In this document: positions 60,782 to 64,000 of the stretch, piece after piece
Position numbering within the stretch: position 1 is the first letter of the stretch
Layout: every line of letters begins with the position of its first letter
Source: Cunninghamia lanceolata
Taxonomy: Eukaryota; Streptophyta; Pinopsida; Cupressales; Cupressaceae
Length of the DNA stretch: 64,000 bases
Direction of reading: 5' to 3'
Assembly: GCA_027924645.1 (NCBI GenBank)
Contig: BSBN01001343.1
Span: 1-64,000 of the forward strand
Position numbers and translations under genes: made by a program
The notes under the pieces: generated by a model
Databases searched by the model: none
What the model saw: only the letters and a program-made list of their open reading frames with translations
Told to the model about the DNA's origin: nothing

Positions 60782-61992
60782 GGGTAAAAGCAAGAAGTTG
60801 GGTCCAGATATAGGGGAAGTGTCATGCAAAAAATAATCCTGACAGGAACAGATACCCATTTTAAATAAAACGGGTACCTATTTAGGAACGGGCACCCGAG
60901 CCTAGAACGGGTAGTTGTTTTGTTTTTTATTATTTTTAGAAATGGGTACCCATTTTGTTTTCTATTGTTTTTTAGAATGGGTACTCGTTTTGTTTTCTAT
61001 TATTTTTTAGAATGGGTACCCATTTTGTTTTGTTTTCTATTATTTTTTAGAACGGGTACTCGTTTTGTTTTCTATTATTTTTTAGAACGAGTACCCATTT
61101 TAAAACGGGTACCTGTTTCTAAAATTTTGAATTTCACACCCACACTTTTGGTTTGGGTTTAGGCTTGGGAAAGGCATGGGTAGCCGACCTTGAGCCTTGG
61201 ACTTGTAAGTATTTCTCTAAGTACAGAACCAGAGGAAAGACTAACTTCACCTATATGGCTGACAACATTTTCTATATTTTTTTACGAAATTAAAACCCAT
61301 TACAGATCAAGTGTCTAGTTTTCAAATATGCAATTTTTTTCATTGGACTTGTTTTCCTATTTATTATTTAATTTATGTGCAAACTGGTCCAAAAACTTGA
61401 AATGACAGGTGTTTGTATTTTTTTAATAAGTTTTAATTTTTAAAGTTTTTTATAAAAAAAAAAATTATATGTTATCAATCTACACATCATTCTTTACACA
61501 ATGAAAAAAAAATCATTTTATGATTAGTTTTGCTCAAATTATGTTGGCCGTACATGAGGGGTTTTCAAAAATAGCAATTAGGGCCAATAAAAAATTAATT
61601 AAAAAAAAGAATATTTGGAAAAAAATTATTAAAAAAATTCTCGTCAAACTTCGCTGTACTACACATCTTTCCCCAAAAGGATTTAGAAAAATATTTTTAT
61701 TTAGGTCAAATTATGTTGGTCATATACGTGCATGGTATGGTAAAAAAAAGTGATTTTTAAATAGTGGTTTTTAGAAATGCCTATTGAAAATTAATTTGTA
61801 TCATCCGGGTATTAAAATAAATTACATATTTGGAAACTAGACTCTAAGTAATACATTTCATATTACTAACTTTTTTAAGATTCAATCACTAAGTGCCTCA
61901 AATGTTTAGGTCAAATGTGACAAATTCTAAAAATCAAGGAAACCACTTCCACTTTTTGGCCAAAACGTGGACCCAACTTCTTGCACTAGCCC
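60782..61992. mobile_element. 1211-bp TIR DNA element (non-autonomous)
   Basis: Terminal inverted repeats of 25 bp with 21 matches: left GGGTAAAAGCAAGAAGTTGG, right (complement) GGGCTAGTGCAAGAAGTTGG, both followed by GTCCA. Flanked on both sides by TTTA (60778-60781 and 61993-61996). It sits in the pre-integrase region of Copia-4, whose similarity to Copia-1 stops and resumes at the two ends. No transposase frame. The GGG ends and T/A-rich short duplication recall PIF/Harbinger elements, but those duplicate 3 bp; here 4 bp match, so the superfamily is left open. Relatives: 1-863, 3072-3930, 11200-11960. Confidence 0.78.
60860..61120. repeat. GGGTACCC minisatellite inside the TIR element
   Basis: About five units of roughly 35 bp (AATGGGTACCCATTTTGTTT, then TCTATTATTTTTTAG), alternating GGGTACCC and GGGTACTC cores. 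Its repeated peptide translation is not a gene. Confidence 0.88.
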
Positions 61993-62757
61993 TTTATTTT
62001 TTAAAAACACTCTATACCCCTTTTGAACAAGTTGCCCAATGCTCATCAAATTATGTTTTAGACTAGAAACAAAATAAACATATGAGATAAACGTTTTCTT
62101 CCCATGCTTAGTTAGAATATTAATGTTTCATTTTCCCATAATTGATAGTTTGTTGTCATTGCCTAATGTAACATCTGATTTTACTGTTTCATCCAAACTA
62201 GCTAGATAACATTTCTTGATTTCTTGTCATGTGGTTACTACATCCTAAATCTAAAATCCACACATCCTTTTGATTTTCTTGTGCAACATTGCATGCCAAA
62301 AACATACTACTCTGGTTTTGGTTTTCTCTTGTAAAGTTTACATTTTGTCTGCTGAAATCAAATTATTTTTTCCTACATTCATTTGAATAATGGCCATAGT
62401 TTATGTAATAATGACATTGAACTTGAGATTTGTCATAACTTTGGCCATGAGACTAATTTTGACTTGGGCTTTGGATGTTGCCTCGTCCACTTGAATTTGT
62501 TGGGCTATTTCTTCCACCTGTATACAAATTTCTTCCTCTACCTCTGAAGTTAGATCTTCCTCTACCTCTACCATGACTAATTGAAACTTGTGATTTGAAG
62601 GCATGCTCCAAGGATGAGATTGATGACCATCTTAGCCTATGCTCATGAGAAATGAGAGATGCATGAAGCTCATATACAAAGAATTGTGAGAGATTTTTTG
62701 CCTCTTGTATGGCCACAACAATGGATTCAAACCTTGTAGGTAAACACCTTAGAATCT
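61993..62757 (-). pseudogene. Copia-4 gag-protease relic (right part)
   Basis: Minus strand, from 62757 down: gag KILRCLPTRFESIVVAIQEA, NLSQFFVYELHASLISHE, FKSQVSISHGRGRGRSNFRG (like Copia-1), a damaged knuckle CHYYINYGHYSNEC (second Cys lost; about 62380-62410), a protease-region remnant near 62230-62290 and the pre-integrase NLMSIGQL-like part near 62050. The gag N-terminus is cut at 62758 by the next insertion. Confidence 0.78.
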
Positions 62758-64000
62758 TGTTACATCCCCAATTTTTGTCTTGCTATGCTTTTTACCTTTA
62801 CTTGGACATAAGTAAATCTATTATGATGTTTAGATTAATGACAAGGAAAGACATTGATTATATATTGAATGTCATTTATAAAATTATGGAAATGATTATG
62901 TTATTATCAATTTAATATTTGCATTATGAGATTTGATTTATTATTTGAATAATGATGCACTGATCATAATTTGTTTGGTAACAAGTTTGATACAGGATTA
63001 TAGGTTCTCAGATGACTCTTAGAGAAAAGAGAGAGAGATAGTATCTTTCAAGGAGAGAGATATAGACCTCGGGTTACGAGTGGTTTATTTACCAAATCAA
63101 GTATAAGTGCTTAACGAAAACATGAACCCAATCGACAGGTAGTCGATACCTTGCAAATATTTGTAATTCGTAGTAAGTCATCATAGTCATTAGTAACATA
63201 AACGACGTCATTTGTGTGTAAACCGTGACTATTTACGTTTAAAGTAATAAAATTATGACGTTGTTGTCGTAAAATGGTTCTCTTATTATTATTAAGTCAC
63301 TTGAGGTGTTATAAATGATTCTTAACATTAAGACATTTTCATTGAGTTAAGAAGATGTGATTATTGTTGACAAATTGTGATGGGGAGACAAGCTCAACCC
63401 AATCCCATTATCCATAATCCCTTGTGTAGTGCCCCTCACCTTGTCATCGGTCTGATTGATAGTTGCTTATTAGATTTTAACATTTTGACAGTATCTTAGA
63501 TTATCTGATGATGGATCACTTGTTGTCTTGTTAATTCATTATGGAACTAATCATTATGGTATTAGTTGTGATATTGGATCTTGTCATTTCATGCTTTACA
63601 ATTGATAAGTAAACTAGATGTTTCGAATGTTTTGATTTCTATATTTGAAGTTAGTTCGGGGTTGTGAAAGTTAGTTTTTTCCCATAATTGGTTACCAAAA
63701 TATCCTTTTTAAAAGGGGGATTTTTTCCTGGAGAGGGGGGTTCGAAAAATTGGGGAGAAAGGGAAAAGTTGGAACGGGTGGCAAATCAATCCGGGTATGT
63801 TATCCAATTTTTGTAGGATAATTTAAAAAAAAGTTTAGTATGATTTTAATGGTTTAAATGCTTCTGTGTCTGGATTTAAGGTTTTTAGATCATCCTTACG
63901 AGTCCATTCTGTGCATATTATGCAATTACTGCTCTCCATGCTGCTTGTGAGGCTTTATGTCAAATATTTCATACGCTTTTATGATGTTTCCTTCGCCAAT
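62758..64000. other. probable LTR or element start truncating Copia-4
   Basis: Starts TGTTACATCCCCAATTTTTG, a form common at plant LTR starts, exactly where the Copia-4 gag stops. It continues to the window edge without coding sequence, so the partner LTR and target duplication (AATCT expected) cannot be checked here. Confidence 0.45.

Noticed and set aside
60920..61162. 80-codon frame with repeated FYYFLEW-type peptide
   Set aside because: Translation of the 35-bp GGGTACCC minisatellite in the TIR element.

Overview
The window is gene-poor, AT-rich plant nuclear DNA built mostly of nested, decayed LTR retrotransposons. It carries one recognisable host gene (a lectin receptor kinase), a long block of plant-type (TTTAGGG-like) telomeric variants, TIR DNA elements and a LINE relic. 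Sparse genes and old, long-LTR elements with large solo fragments fit a large-genome plant such as a conifer or other gymnosperm. That is inference; nothing here fixes a species.

Layout. 1-3930: two inverted copies of a DNA-element arm flank Ty3/gypsy integrase and Ty1/copia gag debris. 4089-7147: a TATG microsatellite, then about 2.9 kb of degenerate TTTAGGG-like repeats with a higher-order period near 390 bp. 7150-14560: mostly anonymous, with a DNA-element copy (11200-11960) and a minus-strand LINE relic (12690-14560). 15419-17682: TATA box and an L-type lectin receptor kinase gene, nearly whole but with two frameshifts. 18590-24590: an old copia reverse-transcriptase relic split by a complete copia element (Copia-1, TSD TTATG). 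25560-32866: Copia-2, plus strand. 34420-36410: serial local duplications. 36415-48898: a gypsy-type element with gag and protease but no RT or integrase (TSD TATAG). Its gag is split by a young 8.56-kb element with 2810-bp LTRs (TSD GGTAT) whose only long gene is an intact, unrecognised 566-codon reading frame. 50187-57228: Copia-3 (TSD TGAGC), almost intact, inserted in an unidentified minus-strand coding relic. 58553-62757: chromodomain-gypsy 3' end fused to a copia fragment, itself split by a 1.2-kb TIR element (TSD TTTA). 62758-64000: start of another probable LTR.

How the parts relate: no operon or pathway is present. The history is successive insertion. Four target-site duplications are exact (TTATG, TATAG, GGTAT, TGAGC), Copia-2 has an imperfect one, and the coding frame of older elements resumes across several insertions. 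The most unusual item is the 38430-46986 element: non-autonomous by content, but with a long open reading frame in sense orientation and a U3 region packed with TGACGTCA palindromes.

All coordinates of repeat ends were read by eye. Product calls rest on motif recognition, with no database search.
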